Positions 1 to 8,247 of a stretch of DNA of 56,282 nucleotides are shown here, piece by piece. A program made the position numbers and the translations under genes. The stretch is from an uncultured Lachnospiraceae bacterium (lineage in GTDB: Bacteria; Bacillota; Clostridia; Lachnospirales; Lachnospiraceae). Where the stretch lies: assembly GCA_948794795.1 (NCBI GenBank), contig CAQGLR010000023.1, forward strand, positions 1 to 56,282, in the 5' to 3' direction. The stretch's first letter is position 1. Each line of letters begins with the position of its first letter. The notes below the pieces were generated by a model. The model did not search any database and was not told the origin of the DNA. It was given only the letters and a program-made list of their open reading frames with translations.

Positions 1-2
1 TG

Positions 3-308
3 TATATAAATGATGCAGACCTTGAAAAAGGGCTTGTGGATGTACTGGAAGCCTGTGGGGATAAATGCCAGGTGTACCTGAAAGAAAGCATGGCATCCTG
101 TGAAAGGCTTACCCTTGACAGGTTCCATTCCGGCAGCCTTTCACAGGATTATACAGCCATATACAGGGGTATTACAGAATACAAAGGGCTTGTTGGTAGG
201 CATTTTGTACAAAACGGGTTTGCAATAAAAGAGGAAGGGGCACTTTTTGAAGAAGGGCTTCGGAACAGGAAAGAAACACTGGATTATTATTTTATCCTGG
301 AAAGATAG
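3..308 (+). CDS. C-terminal fragment of an unrecognised protein, cut by the window edge
   Basis: The reading frame is open from the first bases to the TAG at 308, so this is the last ~100 residues of a longer protein; the GTG at 36 is internal and not a convincing start. The fragment is soluble, with no membrane segment and no motif I can assign; it ends in a Y-Y-F-I-L-E-R tail. It lies 21 bases upstream of the aminotransferase gene and shares that gene's G+C-richer codon use. It probably belongs to the same three-gene unit as the aminotransferase and the cytidylyltransferase fusion. Function unknown. Confidence 0.6.
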   Translation, partial: YINDADLEKGLVDVLEACGDKCQVYLKESMASCERLTLDRFHSGSLSQDYTAIYRGITEYKGLVGRHFVQNGFAIKEEGALFEEGLRNRKETLDYYFILER

Positions 309-329
309 ATTAAAAAAGGGGGACATGAC

Positions 330-1391
330 ATGGCAGGATATTATGTTAACCCGCATGTAAAGGGGTGCACAAGGGTTTTCCCAGGCCAGGGGCGGTACGG
401 TTATTACAGGTATGACATGAATGAGAACCCGGAAGGGCTGCCAGGATGGTTTGTTGAAAAGGTGCTGGCAGAAATTACGCCGGGATTCCTTGCAACATAC
501 CCTGAGCCGGATGTATTCCTGCACAAGTATGCTGCATTTATTGGCGCCGGGTATGGGAACGTGCTTGCAACCAACGGTTCTGACATGGCAATAAGGTACA
601 TGCTTGAAGTGTTCTGCCAGGAAGGGAAGAAGGTTGTGACAGCAAGCCCTACATTTGAAATGTATGCAGTGAACTGCAGCATACTGGGGCTTGTGCATGT
701 GCCTGTAAGTTATGAGGAAGACCTGTCATTTGATGTGGGTAAACTGCTTGATGCAATAGACCAGGACACAGATGTGGTAGTCCTGCTTAACCCGAACAAC
801 CCTGTGGGTACAGCATATACAGATGAAGAGGCAGATGCAGTAATAAAGAAGGCAGAAGAAAACGGTGCCATTGTAATAATTGATGAAGCATACCACTATT
901 TTTATGACAGGACATTTATAAAAAAAGCCCTTAAGTACAGTAACGTGGCAGTGTTAAGGACATTCTCGAAACTGTTTTCACTTGCAGCGTGCCGGCTTGG
1001 CGTAATAATTAGCAGTGAAGATATCATTGGTTATATAAAGAAATCAAAACTGACATTTGATGCCAATGCAGTTGCACTGAAATTTGCAGAACGGGCAATA
1101 GAAGAACCAGGGCTTGTGGAATGGCTGGTTTCCAATGAAAAGCAGGGCAAAAAGTATATAATGTCCAGGCTTAGGGAAGAAGGCTATGAGGCTATGGACG
1201 GGCTTGGCAACTATATTTTTATAAAAACACATAAGACTCCACAGGAAGTTGCAGAAAGGCTTAAGGAAGAAGAAAAAGTACTTGTCAAGACATTTAGTAG
1301 CCCCCTGCTTGCAGGGTATATAAGGGTTTCCACAGGTCCAGAAAAGGCAATGGGCTTTTTTATGGATAAATTTTTAAAGGCAGACTGTTAA
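330..1391 (+). CDS. Class I/II PLP-dependent aminotransferase, HisC/CobD-like
   Basis: A 353-residue fold-type I PLP enzyme, the usual length of histidinol-phosphate aminotransferases and threonine-phosphate decarboxylases. Visible family motifs are NPNNPVG at about residue 154, DEAYHYF at about 185 (the Asp that pairs with the pyridine nitrogen), and RTFSKLFSLAACRLG, whose Lys at about 214 should form the Schiff base. An AAAGGGGG ribosome site lies about 8 bases before the ATG. Its place beside a cytidylyltransferase/oxidoreductase fusion, with no histidine or cobalamin genes near, suggests it makes or consumes a small amino-phosphate building block for a glycan decoration. The substrate is inferred, not shown. 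Codon use is G+C-richer than in the genes after 2745. Confidence 0.85.
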   Translation: MAGYYVNPHVKGCTRVFPGQGRYGYYRYDMNENPEGLPGWFVEKVLAEITPGFLATYPEPDVFLHKYAAFIGAGYGNVLATNGSDMAIRYMLEVFCQEGKKVVTASPTFEMYAVNCSILGLVHVPVSYEEDLSFDVGKLLDAIDQDTDVVVLLNPNNPVGTAYTDEEADAVIKKAEENGAIVIIDEAYHYFYDRTFIKKALKYSNVAVLRTFSKLFSLAACRLGVIISSEDIIGYIKKSKLTFDANAVALKFAERAIEEPGLVEWLVSNEKQGKKYIMSRLREEGYEAMDGLGNYIFIKTHKTPQEVAERLKEEEKVLVKTFSSPLLAGYIRVSTGPEKAMGFFMDKFLKADC

Positions 1392-1413
1392 AGGATGCAG
1401 GGAGGCGGCACAG

Positions 1414-2715
1414 ATGAAAAAGGTTATAACATACGGCACTTTTGATTTGTTCCACCACGGGCACCTGAACCTTTTAAAACGTGCAAAGGAACTGGGGGAT
1501 TACCTGGTTGTCGGTGTGACAACAGAAAGCTTTGACATAAACAGGGGTAAGCTTAATGTGCAGCAGCCGCTTATGGAGAGGGTGCGCCAGGTAAAGGAAA
1601 CAGGGCTTGCAGATGAAATAATACCTGAGGAATATGAGGGCCAGAAGATAGATGACATACAGAAATATGGGATAGATGTGTTTGCCATAGGTTCAGACTG
1701 GGAAGGTGCATTTGATTATTTAAAGGACTACTGCGAGGTTGTGTACATTAACAGGACAGAAGGTGTGTCAAGCACATCCATAAGGGAACAGGGGCAGCTG
1801 CTTTCATTCGGGATAATAGGCAGGGGCACAATGGCAGGGAAAATGGCAGGCGAGGCAATGCATGTAAGCGGCATAAGGCAGGCAGGCATATGCAGTGTTC
1901 CAGGTGACATGGCAGCCACCTGTTCTTTAATGGATAAATCAGATGCTGTATATATACTGGCAGAACCTTCAAGGAGGGGGATGCTTGTAAGGGAGGCACT
2001 AAACAGGGGATGCCATGTCATGTGTGAATCACCTGTGTCACTGGAAGGCAGGGAAACAGGAAGCCTTTACAGGCATGCAGAAGAAAAAGGGCTGGTACTG
2101 TTTGACGCAGTAAAAACTGCATACCTGAGGGCATTTTCGCGTCTTGTCCTGCTGGTAAAAGGCGGTGCAGTGGGGAGTGTCAGGTCCATAGATGCCACAT
2201 GCACCTCAATGCAGCCATCAAACAGCTGGTTCTATAACAAAGAAAGCAAAGGCGGCAGCATGGCAGACTGGGGGCCGTTTGTGCTCCTCCCTGTTTTTAA
2301 GATATTCGGGCTGGACTACAGGGAATGCACATTTATATGCAGCATGGACAGCACAAAGCAGACTGACATGTTTACACAGGTAAACATGCTTTACCCCCAC
2401 GGTACTGCGACACTGAGGACAGGGTATGGAGTAAAATCCGAAGGAAGCCTGGTAATCTCAGGTACAAAAGCATACATATATGTGCCATCACCCTGGTGGA
2501 GGACAGAATACTTTGAAATAAGGTATGAGAACTTCAATGACAACAGAAGGTATTTTTATAAAGTTGATGGTGAAGGCATAAGGTATGAGCTTGCTGAATT
2601 TTTAAGGCTTATACGTACAAAAGGGAAGAATTTTACAATAAGCAGTGGGATATCACAGAAGATAAGCAGTGTGATGGAACAGTTCATGGAAAATAAAAAC
2701 AAAAGTTTTATATAA
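1414..2715 (+). CDS. Fusion: glycerol-3-phosphate cytidylyltransferase-like domain + Gfo/Idh/MocA oxidoreductase domain
   Basis: Residues 1-125 are a TagD/GCT-type cytidylyltransferase: the start GTFDLFHHGH contains the HxGH motif (His14-His17), and IGSDWEGAFDYLK and RTEGVSSTSIRE match the conserved C-terminal part of TagD. From about residue 130 a second domain begins with a Rossmann glycine motif (GIIGRGTMAG) and continues like a Gfo/Idh/MocA dehydrogenase: a CESPVSLEG segment stands where EKP usually lies, and a C-terminal alpha/beta domain follows. The two domains share one frame with no stop or frameshift. TagD alone is about 130 residues, so the fusion is real in this sequence. The first domain should activate a phosphorylated polyol or similar small phosphate with CTP; the second may oxidise or reduce the same moiety. 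This pairing of substrate and product is an inference. Confidence 0.85.
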   Translation: MKKVITYGTFDLFHHGHLNLLKRAKELGDYLVVGVTTESFDINRGKLNVQQPLMERVRQVKETGLADEIIPEEYEGQKIDDIQKYGIDVFAIGSDWEGAFDYLKDYCEVVYINRTEGVSSTSIREQGQLLSFGIIGRGTMAGKMAGEAMHVSGIRQAGICSVPGDMAATCSLMDKSDAVYILAEPSRRGMLVREALNRGCHVMCESPVSLEGRETGSLYRHAEEKGLVLFDAVKTAYLRAFSRLVLLVKGGAVGSVRSIDATCTSMQPSNSWFYNKESKGGSMADWGPFVLLPVFKIFGLDYRECTFICSMDSTKQTDMFTQVNMLYPHGTATLRTGYGVKSEGSLVISGTKAYIYVPSPWWRTEYFEIRYENFNDNRRYFYKVDGEGIRYELAEFLRLIRTKGKNFTISSGISQKISSVMEQFMENKNKSFI

Positions 2716-2744
2716 TCCAGCATTTTAAGTAAGGAGTTTAATAT

Positions 2745-4280
2745 ATGGGCCAGGATGTAAACAGAACCAGGATTATTATATGGGGTACAGGCGGGCAGGC
2801 TGGAGGGGTAATCAATTATAATAAGGAATGGCTTGTAAATGTGGATATTATATGCTTTGTAAGCAACAGCCACCAGGAAGGTACAGAAGAGCTTTTTTAT
2901 AACAGAAAAGTAATATCACCACAGGAATTAAAGGGAAAAAGTTTTGATTATATACTTATCCTTAGTTCATATATTGAGGAAATCAGAATTCAGATTACTT
3001 CAGGGCTTGGTATACCTGCTGGAAAAATTATTACTATGGAAAAGCTTGCTGAAATATCTGTTAAATGTTTTGGCACAGATATTATAAATAAAAAAGTGCT
3101 TCTTTATGGCAGGGAATACAGCAGTTTTAATTATATATACCATTTACAGAAAAGAACAAGCAGTGTAAAGATAATTAATGCTCTTGGTAATGAAAAAATT
3201 ACAGGTGTATCTTCTATAAGTATAAATAAAATAGTAAGAGAAGATTATGATTATATACTTCTTCTTGACAATAATGTAGATGAAAGAAAAGAACTGTGCA
3301 GGGATTTAAGACTTGCCAGTAATGTGTCAGAGGATAAAATACTGTATGCGGGTCAATGGCTTGGAAATCTGGCATATGAATACAGTATTATAAATAATAA
3401 TACAGATAAATTTTATTACTGCATTGTTCCAAGACCACATGATGGACTTATGAGTCTGCTCTTAGAATTTTTAAGGGGTTGTGCTTATGCTTCTGGAAAC
3501 GGTTATGTACCTTTTGTTGATATGCAGTATTCCATGAGCCTTTATATTGAAGAAGAAACATATGGAAAAGTAAATGCCTGGGAGCAGTTTTTTTCACAGG
3601 TTTTGTGCACTGATGGCAAAAGCATTAATGAAATATATAGCAAATGTAATGTGATAGTGCCTTCAATGTATGTAAAGGTAAACTTTTATAGAGATATTTA
3701 TGAAAAAAAAGATGCCCTTATGGCAATGAAGGCTTTGTATAAAAAATATTTTTATATGGATACAGTGGTAAAAGATTATATAAACAAGGAAAGCAGGGAA
3801 GTTTTTAAAAATACTGGGAACCAGTCTGTCATGGGTTGTATTTACCGAGGAACTGATTATACAAGTATAAAACCTGCAAACCATATGGTTCAACCAGATA
3901 TAGATGAGTTTATTGAAGTATGTGACAGAAAAAGAAAAGAATGGGGATGCAGGTATATATATATTGCTACAGAAGATGCAGATGCCCTTGGAAAATGCAT
4001 AGGACATTTTGGTAGTTCACTGCTTTATACCAACCAGATGCGTTATAGTGGCACAGGGGATAAATTTCTGGCACAGATACATAACACGAGGGAAAATGAC
4101 AGGTACCTTCGTGGCATTGAATATCTGGCAGCTGTTGCACTTTTTGAGAAGACAGATTATCTAGTAAGTGGGCAGAATGGTGCATTTTATGGCACATTGC
4201 TTTTAAAAGAAAATAGTTTTAAAGATATGTATATATTTGACAAAGGCAAATATGCTACCACAAATAATAAATACATATGA
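2745..4280 (+). CDS. Fucosyltransferase-like glycosyltransferase with N-terminal Rossmann-like domain
   Basis: The 511-residue protein starts with a nucleotide-binding-like domain (IIIWGTGGQAGG, residues ~10-21) and seems to carry a second copy of the same fold around residues 118-200. The C-terminal half has a GCIYRGTDY motif near residue 366, then IYIATEDADAL and YLVSGQNGAFYGTLLL. The H/YxRGTDY motif and the late S-G-Q-N segment resemble NodZ/FUT8-type (GT23) and other GT-B fucosyltransferases that use GDP-fucose. Acceptor and donor are unknown. A TAAGGAG site precedes the ATG. Base composition drops in G+C along this gene, marking the junction with the preceding three genes. Confidence 0.65.
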   Translation: MGQDVNRTRIIIWGTGGQAGGVINYNKEWLVNVDIICFVSNSHQEGTEELFYNRKVISPQELKGKSFDYILILSSYIEEIRIQITSGLGIPAGKIITMEKLAEISVKCFGTDIINKKVLLYGREYSSFNYIYHLQKRTSSVKIINALGNEKITGVSSISINKIVREDYDYILLLDNNVDERKELCRDLRLASNVSEDKILYAGQWLGNLAYEYSIINNNTDKFYYCIVPRPHDGLMSLLLEFLRGCAYASGNGYVPFVDMQYSMSLYIEEETYGKVNAWEQFFSQVLCTDGKSINEIYSKCNVIVPSMYVKVNFYRDIYEKKDALMAMKALYKKYFYMDTVVKDYINKESREVFKNTGNQSVMGCIYRGTDYTSIKPANHMVQPDIDEFIEVCDRKRKEWGCRYIYIATEDADALGKCIGHFGSSLLYTNQMRYSGTGDKFLAQIHNTRENDRYLRGIEYLAAVALFEKTDYLVSGQNGAFYGTLLLKENSFKDMYIFDKGKYATTNNKYI

Positions 4281-4311
4281 GATGTTTTTAAAATTGGAAA
4301 GGGTTTCAGTT

Positions 4312-5598
4312 ATGGATGCAGTAAAAGTTTATGAAGAATACTTTAATAAAAAGTATAATGTTATCTGTAATCTGATAGATAATATTTTATCAAGAAATAA
4401 GAAAATTGCAGCATGGGGTGCGGGTGCAAGAGGTAAAGCATTTTTGAGTACATTTGATGCTAGAAATGAAAAAATATATTGTGTCTTTGACATAGATGAA
4501 AAACGTTGGAATACAAAACTTCCAACGGGACATGTAATAATGAAATATGAAGAACAGCCTATTGATTATATTTTTGTTATGAATTCTATTAATGAAGTTG
4601 ATGTAAAGGAACTTCTATTGGAAAATGGTATAGATTCAGAAGTTATTAATTTGGATAATATTATATTAGGTGATTTAGAGTTAGAAAATCTGCTATACAA
4701 GCAAAAAAAAGAATTATGCAAAGTAAGGGAAGTCAAAGTGGCTGCAGTATGTATTTTGTATAATCCTGGGAATGAAGTAATAGAAAATATTATGTCATAT
4801 GTAAAAAATGTAGAAATATTATATGTATATGATAATTCAGAAAAACAAAACAAAATTCTTATAGAAGAACTAAAAAAGATAGAAAATGTGATATATATAA
4901 CATCTGGTATGAATGATGGTATTGCAAAAGCTATTAATATAACAGGAAAGATGGCTATAAAAGCAGGCATGGATTGGCTTGTTACATTTGATCAAGATAG
5001 TTATGCAGAAAAAAGAATGCTTGAACAAATGAAAAAATATGCAAATAGCAGTTTATGCAGTAATGATATAGGAATAATAGCTCCATCATGTAGTTACAAT
5101 ACTAGAGAAATTCATGGAAATTATAGTATGTATTACAGTTATTTTGATAAAGTTATGCAAAGTGGTGCTATGAATAATTTAAGTATTCTGGAAACAACAG
5201 GTGGATATGATGAGAATTTATTTATAGACCAAGTGGATTATGAATATTGTGTGCGTATAAGGTTGTTTGGATATAAGATTATAAAAATAAATAATGCCTT
5301 GTTAAAACATAATGTAAATGATGAAAATGTTGAAATTAAAAATATTGATGGATGCAAGATATATGTTAATAAGTATTCTGGAATCAGGTATTATTATATA
5401 TATAGGAATAATAGATATCTAGCTAGAAAATATCAAGATAAAGATGATATTTATTTTTTAGAATGTGAAAAAAATTTATGTAATATAGTTAAGAATTTAG
5501 AATATGACAATGACATAGAAATAAAAAGAAGAGCAATAGAAATAGCAGAAAGAGATTATAAAAATTTAATTATGGGAAGATGCTTGCATGATTTATAA
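4312..5598 (+). CDS. GT2 glycosyltransferase, rhamnosyltransferase-like, with N-terminal Rossmann-like domain
   Basis: The ATG at 4312 is preferred over the longer frame from 4237 because GGAAAGGG lies 8 bases before it and the overlap with the upstream gene disappears. Of 428 residues, roughly 15-120 form a small Rossmann-like domain (KIAAWGAGARGKAFLS, then a variable D-I-D). The rest is a family 2 glycosyltransferase of the RfbF/WbbL rhamnosyltransferase type: it begins AAVCILYNPGNEVIENI and has DWLVTFDQDS, which holds the metal-binding acidic residues. It probably transfers a deoxyhexose to the growing repeat unit on the cytoplasmic face of the membrane. The fused N-terminal domain is not part of the classic rhamnosyltransferase. 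Confidence 0.8.
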   Translation: MDAVKVYEEYFNKKYNVICNLIDNILSRNKKIAAWGAGARGKAFLSTFDARNEKIYCVFDIDEKRWNTKLPTGHVIMKYEEQPIDYIFVMNSINEVDVKELLLENGIDSEVINLDNIILGDLELENLLYKQKKELCKVREVKVAAVCILYNPGNEVIENIMSYVKNVEILYVYDNSEKQNKILIEELKKIENVIYITSGMNDGIAKAINITGKMAIKAGMDWLVTFDQDSYAEKRMLEQMKKYANSSLCSNDIGIIAPSCSYNTREIHGNYSMYYSYFDKVMQSGAMNNLSILETTGGYDENLFIDQVDYEYCVRIRLFGYKIIKINNALLKHNVNDENVEIKNIDGCKIYVNKYSGIRYYYIYRNNRYLARKYQDKDDIYFLECEKNLCNIVKNLEYDNDIEIKRRAIEIAERDYKNLIMGRCLHDL

Positions 5599-5640
5599 AG
5601 TTAAATAAAAGAGTATGATATTTATAGAAAGGATAAAAAT

Positions 5641-6117
5641 ATGAAAAAAAGTTGGTTTAAAGAGGTTATTGTTTTTTTATCAGGTAGTATTGTCGGAGCA
5701 GTAGGAATAAGTAAAATTACTTCAAAAAGTATTGATGCAAATGATAAAAGGATAGATAAGTTTAAAAGTTATTATAGTGTGCTTACACAATGGCTTGCTT
5801 TAAAACAAAAAAATGAATCGTTAGAAAGATATTTTATTAATAAGAGATATAAAACAATAGCAATTTATGGTATGGGAGAGCTTGGAAATAGATTATATGA
5901 AGAGTTAAAAACAACAGGAATAATAATAGAATATGGTATTGATAAAAACTTTGGATTTGGTGATATAAAAATATTAAATTTAGATGATGAATTACCAAAA
6001 GTTGACGTAATAGTAGTAACAGCAGTATTTGACTTTGACAAAATAAGTAATGATTTAAAGGATAGAGTAAATTGTCCTATAGTTTCATTGGAAGATATTG
6101 TTTATGAAATTTATTAA
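5641..6117 (+). CDS. Small membrane-anchored Rossmann-like protein
   Basis: A 158-residue protein. Residues ~8-25 (VIVFLSGSIVGAVGISKI) are hydrophobic and look like a single membrane anchor. After a short linker the chain has KTIAIYGMGELGNRLYEEL, the same nucleotide-binding-like module found at the front of the two preceding glycosyltransferases and in the protein at 23703, and ends VNCPIVSLEDIVYEIY. There is no transferase domain. An AGAAAGGA site precedes the start. It lies between two glycosyltransferase genes, so a scaffolding or ligand-sensing role at the membrane is possible but not shown. Confidence 0.65.
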   Translation: MKKSWFKEVIVFLSGSIVGAVGISKITSKSIDANDKRIDKFKSYYSVLTQWLALKQKNESLERYFINKRYKTIAIYGMGELGNRLYEELKTTGIIIEYGIDKNFGFGDIKILNLDDELPKVDVIVVTAVFDFDKISNDLKDRVNCPIVSLEDIVYEIY

Positions 6118-6157
6118 AAGTAGAATGATATATTTTATTATATAGGGGAAATTAAAA

Positions 6158-7024
6158 ATGGATATTGTAAGTGTGGTGGTGGTAACATATAAATCTATAA
6201 ATGTTTTAGAAACATTTGAAAGTATAAAAAAACAGGATTATAAAGATATAGAATTAATAATAACAGATGATTGTTCAAATGACTGTACTATTAATATTAT
6301 TTATAATTGGATTAAAAATAATAAAAAAAGATTTGTTAATGTGAAATTTTTAAAAGGTTACAAAAATAGAGGAGTTTCACATAATGCTAATAGAGGGTTG
6401 TCTTGTGCAACAGGTAAGTATATAAAAATTATTGCAGGTGATGATATTCTTATAGAACATGCTATTACCTCATATGTGGAATATTATAGGAGTCATGAAT
6501 TCGATATTATATTTTCAAATATACAATATTTTGGTGATGAAAAGTTAATTAAAAAAGATATGGAAAATAGCAAAGCAGAATTATCAAGAAATATTTTAAA
6601 AACTTTATTACAAGAAAAAATAAGAAATTATTATCTTGAAAAGGAATATATGCCATCACAAACTATATTTTTTTCTCATGATTTTTATAAAAAAATGGGA
6701 GGATATAATGAAAAATATCCATTTTGGGAAGATGGACCTTTATATTGTAATTGTATATTGAACAATTGGACAATTGGATTTGTAGATGATGTTCTTGTAA
6801 AGGGAAGAATTAGTTCAAAAAGTATATCACATTCAGTGAATGAAAAAAAATTGTCTTATATAGGATATATGCATTTAAAAGATAATATACATTATTTCTT
6901 TTGTCTATATTTGAAAGCATGTATAAGATATAAGAAATTTGATTTGATTAAAAATAAGATTCCAGGTGTATATAAAGATATAATCAGAGTTTTAAATAAT
7001 ATGAAATATTATAGAAGGATATAG
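6158..7024 (+). CDS. GT2 family glycosyltransferase (GT-A)
   Basis: The N-terminus VSVVVVTYKSINVLETFESI and the ITDDCSND segment at residues ~35-42 are the nucleotide-binding start of family 2 glycosyltransferases. AGDDILIEHAI near residue 100 supplies the DXD-like metal site, and MGGYNEKYPFWEDGPLY is the usual acceptor-side W-E-D segment. At 288 residues it is near the family length. There is no membrane segment, so it probably acts at the cytoplasmic face. An AGGGGAA site precedes the ATG. The coding sequence is extremely AT-rich. Donor and acceptor are unknown. Confidence 0.85.
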   Translation: MDIVSVVVVTYKSINVLETFESIKKQDYKDIELIITDDCSNDCTINIIYNWIKNNKKRFVNVKFLKGYKNRGVSHNANRGLSCATGKYIKIIAGDDILIEHAITSYVEYYRSHEFDIIFSNIQYFGDEKLIKKDMENSKAELSRNILKTLLQEKIRNYYLEKEYMPSQTIFFSHDFYKKMGGYNEKYPFWEDGPLYCNCILNNWTIGFVDDVLVKGRISSKSISHSVNEKKLSYIGYMHLKDNIHYFFCLYLKACIRYKKFDLIKNKIPGVYKDIIRVLNNMKYYRRI

Positions 7025-7027
7025 TTT

Positions 7028-7807
7028 ATGAAAATAAATATATTTGTTGCTACACATAAAAAAATAATGAAGATAAAAAATAAAATATATATACCATTAT
7101 ATGTAGGTGCAAAAGATAAGAAGAAACACTATGGATATTTATGTGATGATATGGGAGAAAATATATCATTTAAAAATAAAAATTATTGTGAATTAACGGG
7201 CATGTACTGGATTTGGAAGAATGTTAAAACAGACGTTATAGGTCTTGTACATTACAGAAGGTATTTTTTTAATGATATATTTTCTCCAAATTATTATAGA
7301 TTATTGAATGCAAGAAGTATTAAACATATTTTATCAGGGTATGATGTAATTGTTCCAGTTAAAACAATTTTAGAAGGAGAAAGTATAAGTATACAATATG
7401 CCAAAGAACATCATATAGAAGATTTGATAAAATGTGGAGATATAATTAAAGAATTAGAACCTAGTTATTATAACTCATTTAAGAAAACTATTAGAAAAAA
7501 GGAATTATATACATTTAATATGATGATTTGTACTAAAGAATTATATGATAATTATATGGAATGGTTATTTAAAATTTTATTTGCTTTGGAAAATAGAGTT
7601 GATTATTCTGATTATGATACATATAATCAAAGACTGTTTGGTTTTCTTTCAGAAAGATTGTTTAACGTCTGGTTAGAGAAAAATAGTAATATTAAGATAA
7701 AAGAAATGCCAGTATATAATCTTGAAAAAAATATTGACGAACAGAGGAAAAATTATATCATACAAAAAGTTAAAGGATTAATTACCAGTAATTTGCACAA
7801 AAAATAG
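7028..7807 (+). CDS. DUF4422-type glycosyltransferase
   Basis: The 259-residue protein has the hallmarks of the DUF4422 family found in capsular clusters: the start IFVATHKK, PLYVGAKDK, YCELTGMYWIWKN around residues 56-68 and GLVHYRRYFF around 74-83. DUF4422 proteins are regarded as glycosyltransferases (for example some galactofuranosyl- or hexosyltransferases). The start is three bases after the upstream stop, so the two genes are translationally coupled, with GAAGGA as the ribosome site inside the end of the previous gene. The sugar transferred is unknown. Confidence 0.8.
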   Translation: MKINIFVATHKKIMKIKNKIYIPLYVGAKDKKKHYGYLCDDMGENISFKNKNYCELTGMYWIWKNVKTDVIGLVHYRRYFFNDIFSPNYYRLLNARSIKHILSGYDVIVPVKTILEGESISIQYAKEHHIEDLIKCGDIIKELEPSYYNSFKKTIRKKELYTFNMMICTKELYDNYMEWLFKILFALENRVDYSDYDTYNQRLFGFLSERLFNVWLEKNSNIKIKEMPVYNLEKNIDEQRKNYIIQKVKGLITSNLHKK

Positions 7808-7836
7808 TGTAGTTTACATCAGAGTGAGGAGAATGT

Positions 7837-8247
7837 ATGCAAATAGTAAAATACCAATTCCAACAACATGGTGATGAAAGAGGCCAGCTTGTATCACTTG
7901 AAGAATATAAAGACATACCTTTTCAGATAAAAAGAGTTTACTATATGTATAATACTGGACAAGGAATAACTAGAGGATACCATGCACACAAAAGCCTTAA
8001 GCAAATACTTATATGCATACATGGTTCATGTAAAATTTTGCTTGATAATGGAAGTGAGAAGAAAAGGGTATTTCTAGAAAAGCCATATGAGGGCTTATAT
8101 GTACCAAATAATATGTGGCGTGAAATGTATGATTTTTCAAATGATGCAGTTCTTATGTGTCTTGCATCTGATTTATATAAAGAAGAGGATTATATAAGAA
8201 ATTATGAAGAATTCTTAGAATTTATAAATAAGAAGGTGGAATTATGA
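7837..8247 (+). CDS. fdtA: dTDP-4-dehydro-6-deoxyglucose 3,4-ketoisomerase (FdtA/QdtA family cupin)
   Basis: A 136-residue cupin of the WxcM-like family, the full length for FdtA, QdtA and TylM3. Visible motifs are HGDERGQLVSLEE, TRGYHAHKSLKQILICIHG (the His residues of the active site) and LYVPNNMWREM. The enzyme moves the keto group of dTDP-4-keto-6-deoxyglucose from C4 to C3, giving the substrate for the aminotransferase encoded next; the two genes overlap by four bases (ATGA). The dTDP-glucose route genes (RmlA, RmlB) are not in the window and must lie elsewhere. Whether the product is the galacto (Fdt) or gluco (Qdt) form cannot be read from the sequence. Confidence 0.88.
   Translation: MQIVKYQFQQHGDERGQLVSLEEYKDIPFQIKRVYYMYNTGQGITRGYHAHKSLKQILICIHGSCKILLDNGSEKKRVFLEKPYEGLYVPNNMWREMYDFSNDAVLMCLASDLYKEEDYIRNYEEFLEFINKKVEL

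Noticed and set aside
4237..4311. Longer N-terminus of the rhamnosyltransferase-like protein, starting inside the preceding gene
   Set aside because: There is no ribosome site before 4237, whereas GGAAAGGG sits correctly before the ATG at 4312.
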